Below the pieces are notes generated by a model. It was not told where the DNA came from, ran no database searches, and saw only the letters and a program-made list of their open reading frames with translations. From Apostichopus japonicus (Eukaryota > Echinodermata > Holothuroidea > Aspidochirotida > Stichopodidae): 64,000 nucleotides of DNA. The stretch covers positions 20,114,577-20,178,576 of the forward strand of contig NC_092582.1 of NCBI RefSeq assembly GCF_037975245.1, read 5' to 3'. Positions 48,431-60,559 of the stretch are shown one piece after another (positions within the stretch are counted from its first letter, which is position 1; every line of letters starts with the position of its first letter). The position numbers were made by a program, and so were the translations under genes.

Positions 48431-51159
48431 GCAGTGATTTACATCACCGTGATTTTATTCCGCCAACCCTGATTTCTGGTGGCTAAAGTTGATTGCTTAA
48501 CAAATTGCTGAATTTGTTTTGCATCTGTTGGCCAAAAGCACATGCTCATAGCATTTTATATGACAAAGGTATGCATTATTAAAATCTTGTATATAGTTTG
48601 TAACTGCAACAGCAAAATGAATTGTGTCATCAGGGCACTTCAGCTGAAAATGTCTTTGATTTCCTGATATATTTCAATCATTTAACCACAGAGGAGAACA
48701 AAATCTCTAAAAGGAGAAGCATATTGATGAAGTTCTTAATACAGAGAACATTGACAGCTATTAAGCACACATTTCAGGCTACAACAAGAAGATTATATTA
48801 ACAGTACAGCTTCTACAGAGCATATTCCCTGATGATATCACAGACCACCTGTACTGTGATTCAAGTTCCTGGAGTAGCTAAAATTTTAACCACTCAAAGT
48901 AGGTTACATTCAATGAACCATATCTCAAGTTAGGGAAACGTTTTGAGATGGGATACCAACTAGCAGTGTGGATTTCCCCCTTCAACGTAAGCTTTAAATT
49001 GTTGCCTACAGATTATCCCTTTAATTTTATAGTAGCTACTGCATGTGTCCTAAATATGTGCATTGTTAGGCAGGACTGCCATTGATTTTGTGATGTAAAG
49101 AGCGCAATTTAAAACAAAAAATTGATGATTATGGCAGCAATAACGAAAATCTCTCTGTTTTATTCTGTGATGTCTTTCATGGTTTGATCAGATTCCCCAG
49201 AATCAGATTTTTATCAATTTTACATACATACTGTATCTTGAGTGGCAATGCACTCAGCACAGAGAAATGTACCTAACTTCACAACATGAATTTTACAGTA
49301 TATATAATTTCATTAAATTGGTGACATCATTCATAAAAGTGATTATAACTTATCAATTTAAAAACTTGAGATTTTCTTGCTTAACTATCACTTTGACTGA
49401 ACATTATAAATTTTGTTTGTTCTGATTGTATAGCCTACATGACAAATTGCAATTTAATCATGTCAAAAACCTTATATTTATTCAGCCACCGCTTTTGTGT
49501 ATCACAACTATTGAAGTTCTTTGTAAGTGTTAGACTGAATAATAGTTAATAAAATACTGTCCATTTTGATATATAAACTATCAAATGTACAACGCTGTGT
49601 TGAAGAAGTCAATATTTACATCACAAAGTTTGTTGCAAAACATTGTATGTTAGTATGGGAATTTGCAATGTCTCATAAATTATTGGTACTAATTTAGAAT
49701 CCGTACCATTCCTAACCCCTAACCCTATTCCCTTCTTCCTTACCTTAATTTCTAACCCTACTTCCTAATGCCTAACCCTACTTCCTAACCCTAATTCCTA
49801 GCCCCTAGTAAGCTTTCCCATTCATATGATACAGATTCTAAAGTTAGGCCAAATTATTTCCCAAAACAAGATGGAACTCATGGGGTTCACAACATAAATA
49901 CAGACTTCTATGAATATATAATAGCCAAAGCCAACCAGGATGCTCCTTACAACTAAGTACAACCTAAATTTACTTAGCCTGGTCAATTCATGAATGAGGT
50001 AAGACCAGTATAGGCTTCTAACATTAGTACAATTGTAGGCTACCATACCAAACAGGTGACGAATGAGTCTAAGTTATCGGTAAGTTATCTCCTAGGCCTA
50101 GGCTATACTAACAGTATTCACACGGTACGAATTTGTAAGCTCTATGATAGTATAACACTGTCAAATTTAGAGCCTACAACAACACTAGCCCACGTAGGCC
50201 TAAGTTATAGTAGTAGGGCTACACTACAGTCGGCCTAGCTTTAAGATGTTCATTTACCAAAGGTATAGTGCTAAATCGTCGCTAACCGATTACTTCGAAG
50301 GTTTCAGAATACACCTGTCGCTGTGGAAGTCAACGTGGGCCAAATATTGAACATTTATTAACATTAGGCTATTGCTTATGGCAGAGAGCCTATCGTGTAT
50401 CAAAGATTTCTACGCAAAACTCTTCTACCTAGCAAAGAATCTTCAGCCTGAACTTTCAGTTTCACTACATAAATCTACTAGAGTAAACTAGACACTGATC
50501 AACCTATCAGATCGGAAGCGTAATTCGCAACCTATGGACCGCGAACTGGGCAAAAAGTGTTTCTTTATCAAACGGGACATGTTCTACATATATTTTCATT
50601 ATTAAATATATAATTATTAAAATCTTTTAAGTTTGATTCTGGATATCTTTTAATTTTAAAACAAACCTACAAATCAATAAATAGCAGATATTTTAATCAC
50701 TTAATACTTAGTGCCTTATAAACATATATATACAAGGTATGTAATGTTTGCAACGCCCACAGTCTACTGTTGGGTTACTACCTTGATGTTTCAGTTTTCA
50801 CAGTTAGGGATCTGTTGAAAAGGCTGACGGTTTCATACGGTTTAGCTGCAGACCCATATTAAAGTGTTTACATGAAATGTTAAATTTATGAAACGGTTTT
50901 GAGAACTGACAACTATCTGTTTTCGCCAGAACGACAGATGTAACTGCTGCACGTATATATGAAAACCACAAAATGTATAAAACCGTGAGATACAACTGCA
51001 TGCTGCATGACGCGAACTCAATAGGGCCTATGGGTTCTTCAAAAATTGCTATAGATTTGCTACATATGGACTTAGTTTTTACAGGCAATGGAAGCAATTA
51101 GTTTACCAGTTTAGAGTTTGCTGACTTTTTGAGAAAGAATGGTGTGCAGCACATATACA
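48431..51159. other. Spacer between KLHL20 and a retrotransposon fragment; no gene seen
   Basis: No supported exon. The KLHL20 promoter is expected somewhere here. One degenerate telomere-like tract is listed separately. Confidence 0.45.
49708..49806. repeat. Degenerate telomere-like (CCTAACCCTA) repeat
   Basis: CTAACCCCTAACCCTATT, TTCTAACCCTACTTCCTAA, TGCCTAACCCTACTTCCTAA and CCCTAATTCCTAG follow each other. CCCTAA cores are interrupted by TTCCTTA, so this is not a pure telomeric array; possibly an old interstitial telomeric tract or an unrelated pyrimidine minisatellite. Confidence 0.6.
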
Positions 51160-51164
51160 CGTAC

Positions 51165-51418
51165 TGCTCCATACAATCCTGCTTCAAATAGTAGCGGAAA
51201 GGGCGATTCAGACAGTCAAAGATGCTATGAGGATAATGACAGAAGGGTGCCATGGACACCAAGCTTGCAAGGTTTCTCTACCATTACCGTAACACCCCTC
51301 CACTGAAACATACACACGCACACACACACAACCTCAGGACAGACTCCATTACACTTATGATGGGCAGGAAAGGTAAAACCCACATTGATCTACTGAAACC
51401 AAAGGATTGTACAGGACC
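51165..51418 (+). pseudogene. Ty3/gypsy-type integrase C-terminal fragment, frameshifted
   Basis: Reading across frames gives TAPYNPASN, then AERAIQTVKDAM, then MDTKLARFLYHYRNTP and MMGRKGKTHIDLLKP. These match, in order, the conserved integrase-core tail of Ty3/gypsy elements (HPxSNGxAERAVQT..LLxYRxTPH..LLMGRxxRTxLDLL). At least two frameshifts and a CA-repeat expansion (51304-51330) interrupt it. No reverse transcriptase, protease or LTR was found nearby, so it is an isolated dead fragment. Confidence 0.75.
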
Positions 51419-51553
51419 TAGCTGTTTCTTACATTGTTAGATTGGAAGACGGACGCACCTCGTCACCGAGATCACATACGTTTGCGTACATGTTCTACAC
51501 TTCGAGCAGAACAGTACATTTAGGATTATGTCCCACAAACAGATACCCTTACA

Positions 51554-51938
51554 CAGGGTTGTCCAACCTTTTGCAGAGGAGGGCCACATGGAATGATTAT
51601 GATGAAGGAGGGGGCCGCATGAACCCTACGCTCGATTTTTCGATTTTTTTGCGTGAAGCCCAAGGCAACAAAATGTGAGCACTGCGCGCTGATAAAACAG
51701 ATGAATTAAGTCCAGCCGGCAACCCCCCCCCTCCCCTCCACTGAGAGAGTGTCACACAAACTGACCTTTATGCAGTTTTTTGGACCCAGAAGGTTCGAAT
51801 GATTGATTATATAGCTTCAAATTGTTATCAATTAATCTGCTCACTAAATTTCACACCGTAGAGCATTTTTGGCGGGCCGGACGCAACCCTGCGGCGGGCC
51901 GGACTTTTGCCCGCGGGCCGTAGGTTGGACAAACCCTG
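51554..51938. mobile_element. hAT-like MITE (385 bp)
   Basis: Ends CAGGGTTGTCCAACC and GGTTGGACAAACCCTG. A perfect 8-bp target-site duplication CCCTTACA flanks it (51546-51553, 51939-51946). Interior has GGGCCACATGGA and GCGGGCCGGAC/GGCGGGCCGGAC blocks. The terminus resembles the CAGGGGTGTCCAACC ends of widespread hAT families. Confidence 0.88.
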
Positions 51939-53214
51939 CCCTTACAAGTACGGTACAACTGCACGACCAATCAATAGGCAATTCCCAGTTTCAGACATTG
52001 CAAACAAATTAACCAACTGAAAAAATACCTGGTCAAAATGAAACGGTCCAAACGTGTTGGTAAACCCCCCAATGTATTAGATTTGTAAGGGGGAGTAGTT
52101 ATCATCATACTGATGGGGCAGAAAAAAAAACCTCAGGATGTATCGATGTTGAGTCAGTGTAGTCTACCCATGAACTCTGTGATGTTAACCATAAATTTGT
52201 AATCTTATCTTAAACCTAAAATAATAATTATATATATGATGCAGTGCATATATTTAATCTACCATTAATGTAGAAGTTAGCATTATTAATTGATGTTCCA
52301 GTTGCATTTAAAGGGTTGTTTCGAATTTTCTTGGCGTCACTTGCGCAGGAGGGTAGGAAAGTGTGCGGGGTGTAACACTCCCAGATAATATTTAATTTTG
52401 AGCGAAAGCGAGAATTGTCGGGAAATATTTCCGATGTGTCAGAAAAATCATGTTATTTTGCGGTGAAAGTCTTATCAGGGCGATGGTGTTCATGGCTGTC
52501 GGGTAGAATGATGATCGCCGGGTTTGTCGGGAATGAAATTGTTATTGTCTTATACTTTGTTACAAGTCTACCATTTCGAAAATAATTACAATTTTACCAT
52601 ATAGCTGGTAATCTTTGACGCCAAACATTTGTTTTTGTTTTTGCGAGGCCGTATACCATACGGTGTTAATGAGTTTCCAATGGTTTCAATGCGTGTGACG
52701 CTGTGTTTTACGTATTGCGTCGGTGTTGCGCATATCGTCGTGCGTGTGTGTTGCGACCTTGGCTTAAATTAGCCTTTATTCTGTTTACTTCTGGAATATT
52801 CTAATCAATTGATACACAGGAACGATTACGATTGATGACGATTGACCTATATTTGTTTTGTATAGGATTAAAGCCCAACAATTCATGTAATCTGTTTTTC
52901 CTTAAACCGCCTTTGACGTAACGTATTGTATATGTGTAATTTTAAGAAGGATGTTGTCTAGTACAGGTACGGCTTTATTTAACGTCACATAATTATGATG
53001 TGTTTAGAGATATTTGCATTGAGAATTCTGTTCCATGATTATTGATTTTGTATAAGTTATGTATTCTTGTAGGTAATTGATTATTGTCGTTATTATTTAT
53101 TGTTAGTTTAATTTTCCTTATTCGTGACCGTAGATTTTTTACAATTCATTGCAAAATGTTCATATTTTGTGTTGAAATGTTAACGTTTTTATATACAAAA
53201 AAAAAATAAAATAT

Positions 53215-53660
53215 ACATCCCTTCTCCAAAATGTCACGTTAACCTGCGATGTTTCCCCTCAAAATTCCACATTTTATGTCGCAATTTCAACATTTTAACT
53301 CACATTTTGACTTTTCATCTCAAAATGTTGATATTTTATGTCAAACTTTTTAAGATTTGTCTGAGGAGTTTGACGGATATATACCGCGTTATTTTTCATG
53401 TTAAAATTATGACGTTTCGCCATGAAATTCAGACGTTTATTCTACTGCTTTCCACCGTTTTGTTCTTGAAACGTTGACTTTTAATCTAAAAAATTCAACA
53501 TTTAATCCGAAAATGTAATGTTTTACCAGCAAGTTGTCACGTGTTTGATCGAATTTGGGACGTTTTAACTTCTCGATGTTGTATTTTTATGTCGAAATTG
53601 TCAAAGTTTCGACATTTGTTTCGAAATGTTGTTGCTTCTGTAATTTGTAATTTTTTAATT
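53215..53660. repeat. Degenerate ~20-bp quasi-periodic AAAATGT/ACATTTT sequence
   Basis: Blocks such as CCAAAATGTCACGTT, AAATTCCACATTTTATGTCG, CAATTTCAACATTTTAACTC, TCAAAATGTTGATATTTTATG, AAATTCAACATTTAATCC succeed one another roughly every 20-24 bp. Not a clean array; old satellite-like sequence. Confidence 0.5.
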
Positions 53661-54006
53661 TTGACAAACTACGGAATATGACAGTAAAACTTGATCATGT
53701 GATTGTTCATTTGTTCGTTGGAGAGCCCGTATCAAAGATATAAAGAGCGCTGTATTATGGTTCGAATACCGTTCTAGCCATAAATATCATTGCTCTTTTC
53801 CAGTGTCTATATTTTCCCCGTCAGCATTCGTTGCTTCTTTACATGAAAAATGAATAGTATTATAGAAATTCGACCTGGACTAATACAGTGTGTTTTAAGG
53901 TCGACGACATCATAAAGTTATTCTTTAACACGAAATGCATTAATCCTTAAAAAAGAATGCCGAGGCACGAACGAAGTGCACAGTTTAGAGAGAATGTATT
54001 ACATAT

Positions 54007-54034
54007 TTCTTCCCGCCTGTGGTCTTCTTCAGCA
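54007..54034 (-). other. Decayed hammerhead-like / Penelope terminal motif
   Basis: Minus strand CTGAAGAAGACCACAGGCGG then GAAGAAAT. The CTGAAGA box is intact and a weak GACC..GG stem remains, but the GAAA box is displaced. Same signature as 62365-62395. Probably an old element terminus. Confidence 0.35.
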
Positions 54035-54534
54035 ATAATTCACAGGGATTTTTTAAGTCATGCTATCTGAAATCGGGATCGATCCCTTCAACCTTTTCAT
54101 TGCTGGTAAAAATGCACCAATTTATCTGTACTGGAAAAACTCACGTGAAGACTAATGAATGTCACAAATTCATCACAAAAGTATACAGTTCACCGTCAAC
54201 ATCTGTTATCCTCAACTATATGTGTACCCTTGTTGTTCAACAAGCTGTACCTAATTGAATCGATTGATGCATGAGGCGCAACATCTACCACTATTTTATT
54301 GTACAAAAATCGATGTCGTCACACCTGTTTAATGGGGGAAAAAATCAAAACAAAGTATTTTCAACTATACTGAAATCTGCAAACAATTGGCGCACAGTCT
54401 CATTCACTAATTAAAACAAACACTCGAGAAGGCGTTTCTGTCACGATAAGATAATTTTTTGTACAAGCAACGTTAGCGGAACATATCAATCGTCCAGAGT
54501 ATCTTTATGTATCTTAACTTGTAACGTGGAAAAT

Positions 54535-57500
54535 ATGTCTACAAAATATCTTTTAATCTTCTTTTCAGTGTTGGCTATTTATATTGTTACAACGCATATT
54601 ATCTATCAGCTAACACGTGGTTCGAACGAAACAACTCGGTGAGTATAACTGACTGATCATACATGTCCTGCACATCACGATCCTTTACAAACATTAACTC
54701 GTCGTGAAAATATCATTTGGGGTTTTGAAAATATCACTTAATTTATGAAGACTTTTTACTGCCTTTAATAATGTTGTATTGTTCTAAATAGCCTACAAAA
54801 TACGCAAAAAAAACTATTAAGGGTTTATCGAATGTTAGTTGAATTGACATTTGTAAATTGCATCTCTATTATTGCTGAAGGCTTATTTCAATTGTTCTAC
54901 GCATACCTGCCCCCCCCCCCCCTGCATTATTCAACCATACAGATTTGCGTTTAGGGATACTAATATAGACCTAATTTATAGTGTATACATATGCTGTAGA
55001 ATGCACCATTTGACGTCTAATTTTGTTATCATGAGAGTCAAATTCAGTTACCACACGACAGCACTCGCCTTTACAAATATTTCATTCGTTTCTGGGCCCA
55101 TAAAGGTTCAGCCCCTACTTAATAAAGTCACAGAAAGTCTAGATTCCCCCGCCCCCACCATCCTTTCCCCAACACTCACCATAACAAACATTCAACGCCA
55201 CTGCGACTTTGTATGGGTATGTATACCAGCAAGCCAACAGTAATAAGCTATAAAACAAATAACACACTATGACATTTGTTTAATATTTGGTCCTCATACT
55301 GCGAGACAATATTCGAGAGGTCGAAGAGTATTGGATATGTTATTCTTGGTGTAATAATGGTAGAATAACAATCCTCAGTAGGCTTTCAACACTAAACGTC
55401 TCTCTTTTAAGCAATTTTTCTTGAATACAAAGTGCAAAAACAGACGATACCTTGTCCTCGAAATCGAACTTGTTTTTGTTACGTTATTGAAGGTATGTTT
55501 AGAGCGAAAAAGTATCTTATGCAGTTTATTTGTCATTTTACAAAATAATAGTTACATGTACAATGGCAGCTGCATGGTTTGGGTCGCGACTCTAACACAT
55601 ATGATGAGCTTGTAGATGATCATGAACTATTCTCAAGCTTATGAAACAGAATACTTGTTTTTTCGCCCAATATAGTTCTTATGATTCGACATCTTATTTA
55701 CCTTAAAACGTATATTCCACCTTTTGCAGGAAGTTATATGGTTCATGATCATATAACACTTCGCCGGGTCGCAAAATAATTTTCCCAGCGCAATAAAGGC
55801 CATCATTTGCATACTTAGCTTCTCATTGGCTGGGTCTTGCACCTTTGATGCCGAATTATTAAAATTGGGAAGTTCTTGCTTACGCCATGTACAGGTGTGT
55901 GTATGTACATATACACGTGTACGCAGTGCTTCGTGATTCGCATACACGTACTGTATGAACTGGCGACTGTCATAAGACGACAGCTTTGTTGACAAGTTTT
56001 TCTTTGCTTTTGCGAGGACTTGTATTTGTACATTAACATCCATCAGTTCGTAACAAAAGGTTCAATTATTGTCTGAAAATCATCTGTCTTGGTATTATTG
56101 GCTAAATGAATGAAATATATTCTAATTTGGTAGGGAATGAAAATTTGGACTCTACATGGTTTCAATCCCTACAAGCTGGAAGTGTTTCAGCCCCTTATAA
56201 CCTATTAACGGTCGCATGCGCATGTTTCTACTTAGTAGTTAGTACATGGACCAACAGTTTAATTCAGGATAAATCTGAGACTTGGAAAAAAATGTTTAAT
56301 GGAACATTTCTGAAACCGTTGCTCTGTGTTCAAACTTTCTTGCCAAAGCCTTGATCTGTTTTCAACATCATTCTCTTCAAACGGTTAACATCAACATACG
56401 GAAAATGCATCAATTCATTGTGGGTGCCAAATTGTTACGTTTATATCATGCATAGTGATATTTTGTATCATCTTCAAACTGTCTGGTTTGATTTAACTTC
56501 TTTACAGGGGTGTGCGATGCATAACCACAGACCCTTTACACCCGTGACATAACAAACCGACACATAAATTAACTTAGTTGACTCTAATCAAACGCGAACA
56601 TTCTGCTGCTAGACTGTTTTCATTTCTGAGTGTAGCAAACTGGCCTTGCGAAAAGTGGTATGTGGTGAGCGATTCTGTACAGCTGCTGTTAGTTGATATT
56701 GTAATGAAGCTTATGCATATGGACCCCAGCCAATGGGAGCGAGGTATGCTAATCTTGGCCTTTACTGCGCAGGGTGACGTATTGGTCGCGAAGGCGAGGG
56801 TCTGCAAACAAGTGAATGTTTTACGTGCAAAGTTTATTAGCCATGAAATTTCAATTGGGATGAGAGAGACAAATGTTTATGTGTGAGCAGGGGCGGATCC
56901 AGGGGGGGGGGCCGACCCGGCCCCGGCCCCCCCTTTTTGGAAATCAGTTGCGTTTTTTTTATGTGGGAGTACTTCAAATTCCTAATAGGCATAACTTGGT
57001 GAAAGAAAAGCCTAATATATATCCAGCTGCTCTTCCCTGAAACGCGATCGTTTTTATTCCAAATTTGAAACTAAGGAGAAAAGGTGAAGAGAGCGGAAGG
57101 GGAAGAAAGAAGGAAAGCTGAATAGAGAAAAGGAGAACGGGAGCTTCTTTATCGGTTATTTCGATTTTCCAGTTCTTCATCTGATAAACTCATTCACCAA
57201 TCCAATCACCCGACGCCTGCAAGTTAAAAATCTCTCGGCAAATAACTGATAATGTCACGGCCGTCAGTATAGCTACTGTAGCCAGGCTCAGCTAGACGAG
57301 TGCCAGAATCGCCGGCAACTCAGTAAAAGAAATGGAATTAAAGGCTTCCGTATAGGCCGCAGCCCATGAGTCGCGCTATCGTGTGACAACGTGTTGTTAT
57401 TATCCTCTGTTCAGAATGACGTCATCGCAGATGTCTTTCGTTCTCCGTGGAAAACTTAAGGAAACGGCTCCCGAATTGTACACAATTTTTAACGTTTCTC

Positions 57501-60500
57501 GCTTGTATATCAATGAATGTTGTTATTTCTCATTACCAGAAAGTTTTCTGAACATTTTCATCACGAAGTTTCACTATTTCAACGATCGGTGAAAGAGAAA
57601 ACACAGTTCGATAATTGGTCCCAATTAATTCTTCTTCTGCCGACTGCCATAAAAATAATATCGAAATGGAAATTCTACGGTGCCAAATTTGACTTAAAAT
57701 ATGCACCAGATTGCATCTAAGGACGTTTCAAAACTAAAAATTTTCCAAAGGGGAGGGGGACACCCCCTCCCCTTAGACCCCTCCCCCATTTCAGTCACCA
57801 CTTCCAGATCCGTCGGCAAATCAAATCCTCCACACCCCCCCCCCAACAACAACAAAATTCGCTACGCCCCTGTCCGCGTGTTGCGAGATTAAGTGCCAAT
57901 GTTTCAAAAGTACATTTTTCAAATGCGTGGTTTTGATATGGGGTGTATAGGTAAGCTTGAACACCATTGGTGGTTCCTTTTGTTTAGGTTTGGTAGTGAG
58001 GTATTGCCCACGGTTTTCAAATTTTATGCCTTTCGTGGCTGAGGCAATTTCCTCTTCCTCATTCTTTTTCTGTAAGAAATCAGTCTCATTGTTACATAGA
58101 CGTGCGTATCATAAGACTTCCCCTTTAATGAAGCCTTTAAAAGTGGCAAGTGGGTGTGCAGAGTTTCTGTGGAGGTATTGGAAGGTTTCCGTGGGTTTGG
58201 TGTTGACTCTGGTGTCTAATAACCCATTGGTTTCAAAACCTTGGACCTTTGAAGATTTTCAAATCAAGGTACCGGTATGGTACCTCGGTGTGTAATATTT
58301 CTACCGTAAACTTTAAGAAGCGGTGAATTTCATTCAACTTGTTTACTAGTTGTTCAAGTTCCTGAGGTGAACCGTCGTAAAGCAATAGAATTTCATCTCT
58401 ATAGCGGAGCCATTTTAAGATTTTATTATCTGTCGGTAAAATCTGGTTTTCCAGTCTATGCATGACGATATCACAGATTTCCGGAGAGGCTTGGCTACCC
58501 ATGGCGCAACCGATCTTTTGTAGATAGAATTGGTTATTGAACTCGAAACAGTTTCTTGTTAAAAATAAGTTCAATTAGTTTGCGCATGGATATGGAAGAT
58601 ATTTTATTTATTCCATATTCGCTTTTTTCCGCCTTTTCATAGACTTCTTGACATATATCTAATGCCTCCTCTTGGGGAGTATTGGTATACATGGCGACGA
58701 CATCGAGTGTAGCAAGTACTACTGCTTTTGGTAACGGGGTGGATTCCACAATTTTCAGAATGTGATTTGTGTCTTTCACATAGGTGTTTTGTTTTAATAC
58801 AATAGGAATCAAGAAATAGTCCACAAATTCCGATATTTTTTCGGTCGGTGATCCGTTTCCGCTTATTATCGGGCCATCCCTTAAAAATACTGCAGGTTCT
58901 TGGCGACAACGTTGCGTTAGATAGTGTAAAACCGCCTACACCCCCTTTCATTAATAAGTATAATCATAATTATCTCATTGAATATATCTTGTTTTATGTT
59001 TTTTCTTGGGTGAATCTGGTGTCATAATTTTCGCGCAAAAGAAAAAACGAATCGACGCAATAATAGTGTATCCATTGTACATGCACTGTTGAGCGTTGTT
59101 AAATATGTGTCTATCGAGAAAAAATATGTGCACAAAAAAAGCGTGTCTGCAACGTTTCTGGTTTTTCTAGTTTTTGACGAAATGTTTCACCATTTTGCAT
59201 CTAAGCACTCACAATTAACCAAAAATTTCCAAGGGGGAGGGGGACAACCTCCCTCCCCTAGACCTCTCCCCCAGGACGCAGATCACTAAAGTGCTACCAT
59301 CGGGATGTCGGCCCCCCCTTTCTCAAAATCCTGGATCCGCCCCTGGTGAGGATAAGGTGTTAAAGTTCTGTCACACATAAGCACTTGTTACCCCCCCCCC
59401 TCCCCGTCATCAGACTTACCTTAGGCCTATTCCCCACAGGTCGTCTTGCATCACTATATATGTACCACTGACATTCAATTTATCATTCGGAAATGAGAAA
59501 CTCACCAATTTCACATTTATCATCTTTTCTTTTACATTCTGTTGTATGAAAAGGTCCCAAACTCTTCGAATCAACTTACATTTAGAAGATAATCACTGTC
59601 AACCAAGAAACAGCATTGTACTTGCGAAAACGCACAAAACTGGCGGATCAACACTAGGCACAATCATCGCACGTTATGGGTATGAGAGAAATTTAACATT
59701 TGCTCTACCATCAACTGGATTTATTCTGGGTTACCAAACTTTTTCACAGGAAATGTTACTAAGGCAACCGACAGATGAAGGATTTAACGTTTTAGTTAAC
59801 CACGTGCCTTTCCACAGAGCTAACATGGAAAAGGTTATGAAACCTACCGCTAAATATGTTACTATCTTGCGTGAACCAGTTTCGCGATGGTATTCTGTGG
59901 TGGAGTATTACTCATTATTCAAACTTGCTCTTCGTCTCACCAAAGAGCAGTACGGAGCCATCAAAACGTCACCTCTTGACGATTTCCTCTCAGCAATAGC
60001 GAAGTGCAAATATTTTTCATGTAGTCTGGGTTATAATGGGCAACTGTTTGATTTAGGATTGACCGAAAATGTTTATTATACAGATGAACAGGCAATACAG
60101 AAGAAAATTAAAACAATAGAAGAAGAATTGGATCTGGTTTTAATTGCGGAGTACTTTGATGAATCCTTGCTGCTGTTAAAGAAAATGATGTGCTGGACAT
60201 TCGAAGACATAATGTATATTAAGAAAAAGCAACGTCGAAACGTGAGCCGCGAGCCTACACGTATAGAACAGGCCAATGCGATACGAAAATGGAACAAAGG
60301 GGATGTCATGCTCTATCAACGATTCAATCGAACATTATGGAATAAAATCAATAAATATGGGCCCAATTTTCAGAAAGATTTGAGACGTTTTAGGGAAATG
60401 AATGATGTCACAACTAAATCTTGCGTGAATACTACGTCATCAGATATCAACGGGAACTATATTCTTCAGAACCGAAGTGACCTTTGCCAAAACTTAAACA

Positions 60501-60559
60501 GAGATATAAGACCATACACGGAAATGCTTGTAAAAATTGTGAACATGCGCGGGCAATAA
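54535..60559 (+). CDS. GAL3ST-family galactose 3-O-sulfotransferase-like protein
   Basis: Predicted Golgi type II membrane enzyme that would transfer sulfate from PAPS to galactose of glycolipids or glycans; substrate unknown. Two exons are proposed: 54535-54638 and 59554-60559, joined CG|G, giving 369 aa (human GAL3ST1 ~423). Exon 1 supplies a short cytosolic tip and a signal anchor (~5-24, LLIFFSVLAIYIV) ending at a GTGAGT donor. The exon 2 domain has the 5'-phosphosulfate-binding loop IVLAKTHKTGGST (~56-68), NLTFALPSTG as in GAL3STs, VLVNHVPFHR, and the 3'-phosphate motif TILREPVSRWYSVVEYY (~138-154). Sequons include NET (31) and NLT (81). The acceptor before 59554 (GTATGAAAAG) has purines next to the AG, so an extra small exon or a different 5' exon is possible. 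The catalytic region itself is intact. The 4.9-kb intron is full of mobile elements. Confidence 0.85.
55788..56770. repeat. Inverted repeat pair with CCAAT and GCATAC boxes
   Basis: 55788-55836 and the reverse complement of 56722-56770 share GCGCARTAAAGGCC, ATT(T/A)GCATAC and CATTGGCTGGG over ~49 bp at roughly 80% identity. Arms are ~0.9 kb apart. The CATTGGCTGGG/ATTTGCATAC combination resembles a CCAAT box plus octamer. It may be the ends of a foldback or DNA element; no clear target-site duplication was found. Intron of the sulfotransferase. The 102-codon open frame at 56578-56886 within one arm has no recognised homology. Confidence 0.55.
56889..59345. mobile_element. hAT-like inverted-terminal pair CAGGGGCGGATCC, ~2.46 kb apart
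   Basis: CAGGGGCGGATCCAGG plus a G run at 56889 and, inverted, CCTGGATCCGCCCCTG ending at 59345, with GGCCGAC/GTCGGCC next to each. This terminus is common in invertebrate hAT-like families. The flanks do not show a clean 8-bp duplication, so these may be two ends brought together by nesting. Inside lie a GGGGAGGGGGACACCCCCTC module (57750), an ACGCCCCTG terminus (57870), a Penelope-like fragment (57950-58960) and a second GGGGGAGGGGGACAACC module (59233). Confidence 0.55.
57950..58960 (-). pseudogene. Penelope-like reverse transcriptase fragment 1
   Basis: Minus strand, several frames: ATLDVVAMYTNTPQEEAL (the LDVxxLYTNIP motif), IGCAMGSQASPEICDIVM (the GTxMG(S/A)xxSPxxAN(I/L) motif), KWLRYRDEILLLY at the YxDD position, then YLDLKIFKG and, past 58233, a stretch reading YLHRNSAHPLATFKGFIKGE. 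Order and motifs match Penelope-like and related reverse transcriptases. The catalytic pair reads D-E where D-D is expected, and frameshifts and stops break the frame, so it is inactive. No GIY-YIG segment recognised. Confidence 0.75.

Larger units (their letters stand above)
51947..54534. other. Spacer upstream of the sulfotransferase; no gene seen
   Basis: No supported exon. The right part should hold the sulfotransferase promoter. A quasi-periodic AT-rich stretch and a hammerhead-like remnant are listed separately. Confidence 0.45.

Noticed and set aside
55801-55836. Histone H2B-type promoter (octamer plus CCAAT)
   Set aside because: No histone coding sequence nearby, and the block is one arm of an inverted repeat.
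56578-56886. 102-codon plus-strand open frame
   Set aside because: No recognised family; it spans an inverted-repeat arm and runs up to a transposon end. Left as unknown rather than called a gene.
57957-58295. 112-codon plus-strand open frame
   Set aside because: Antisense of the Penelope-like reverse transcriptase fragment.
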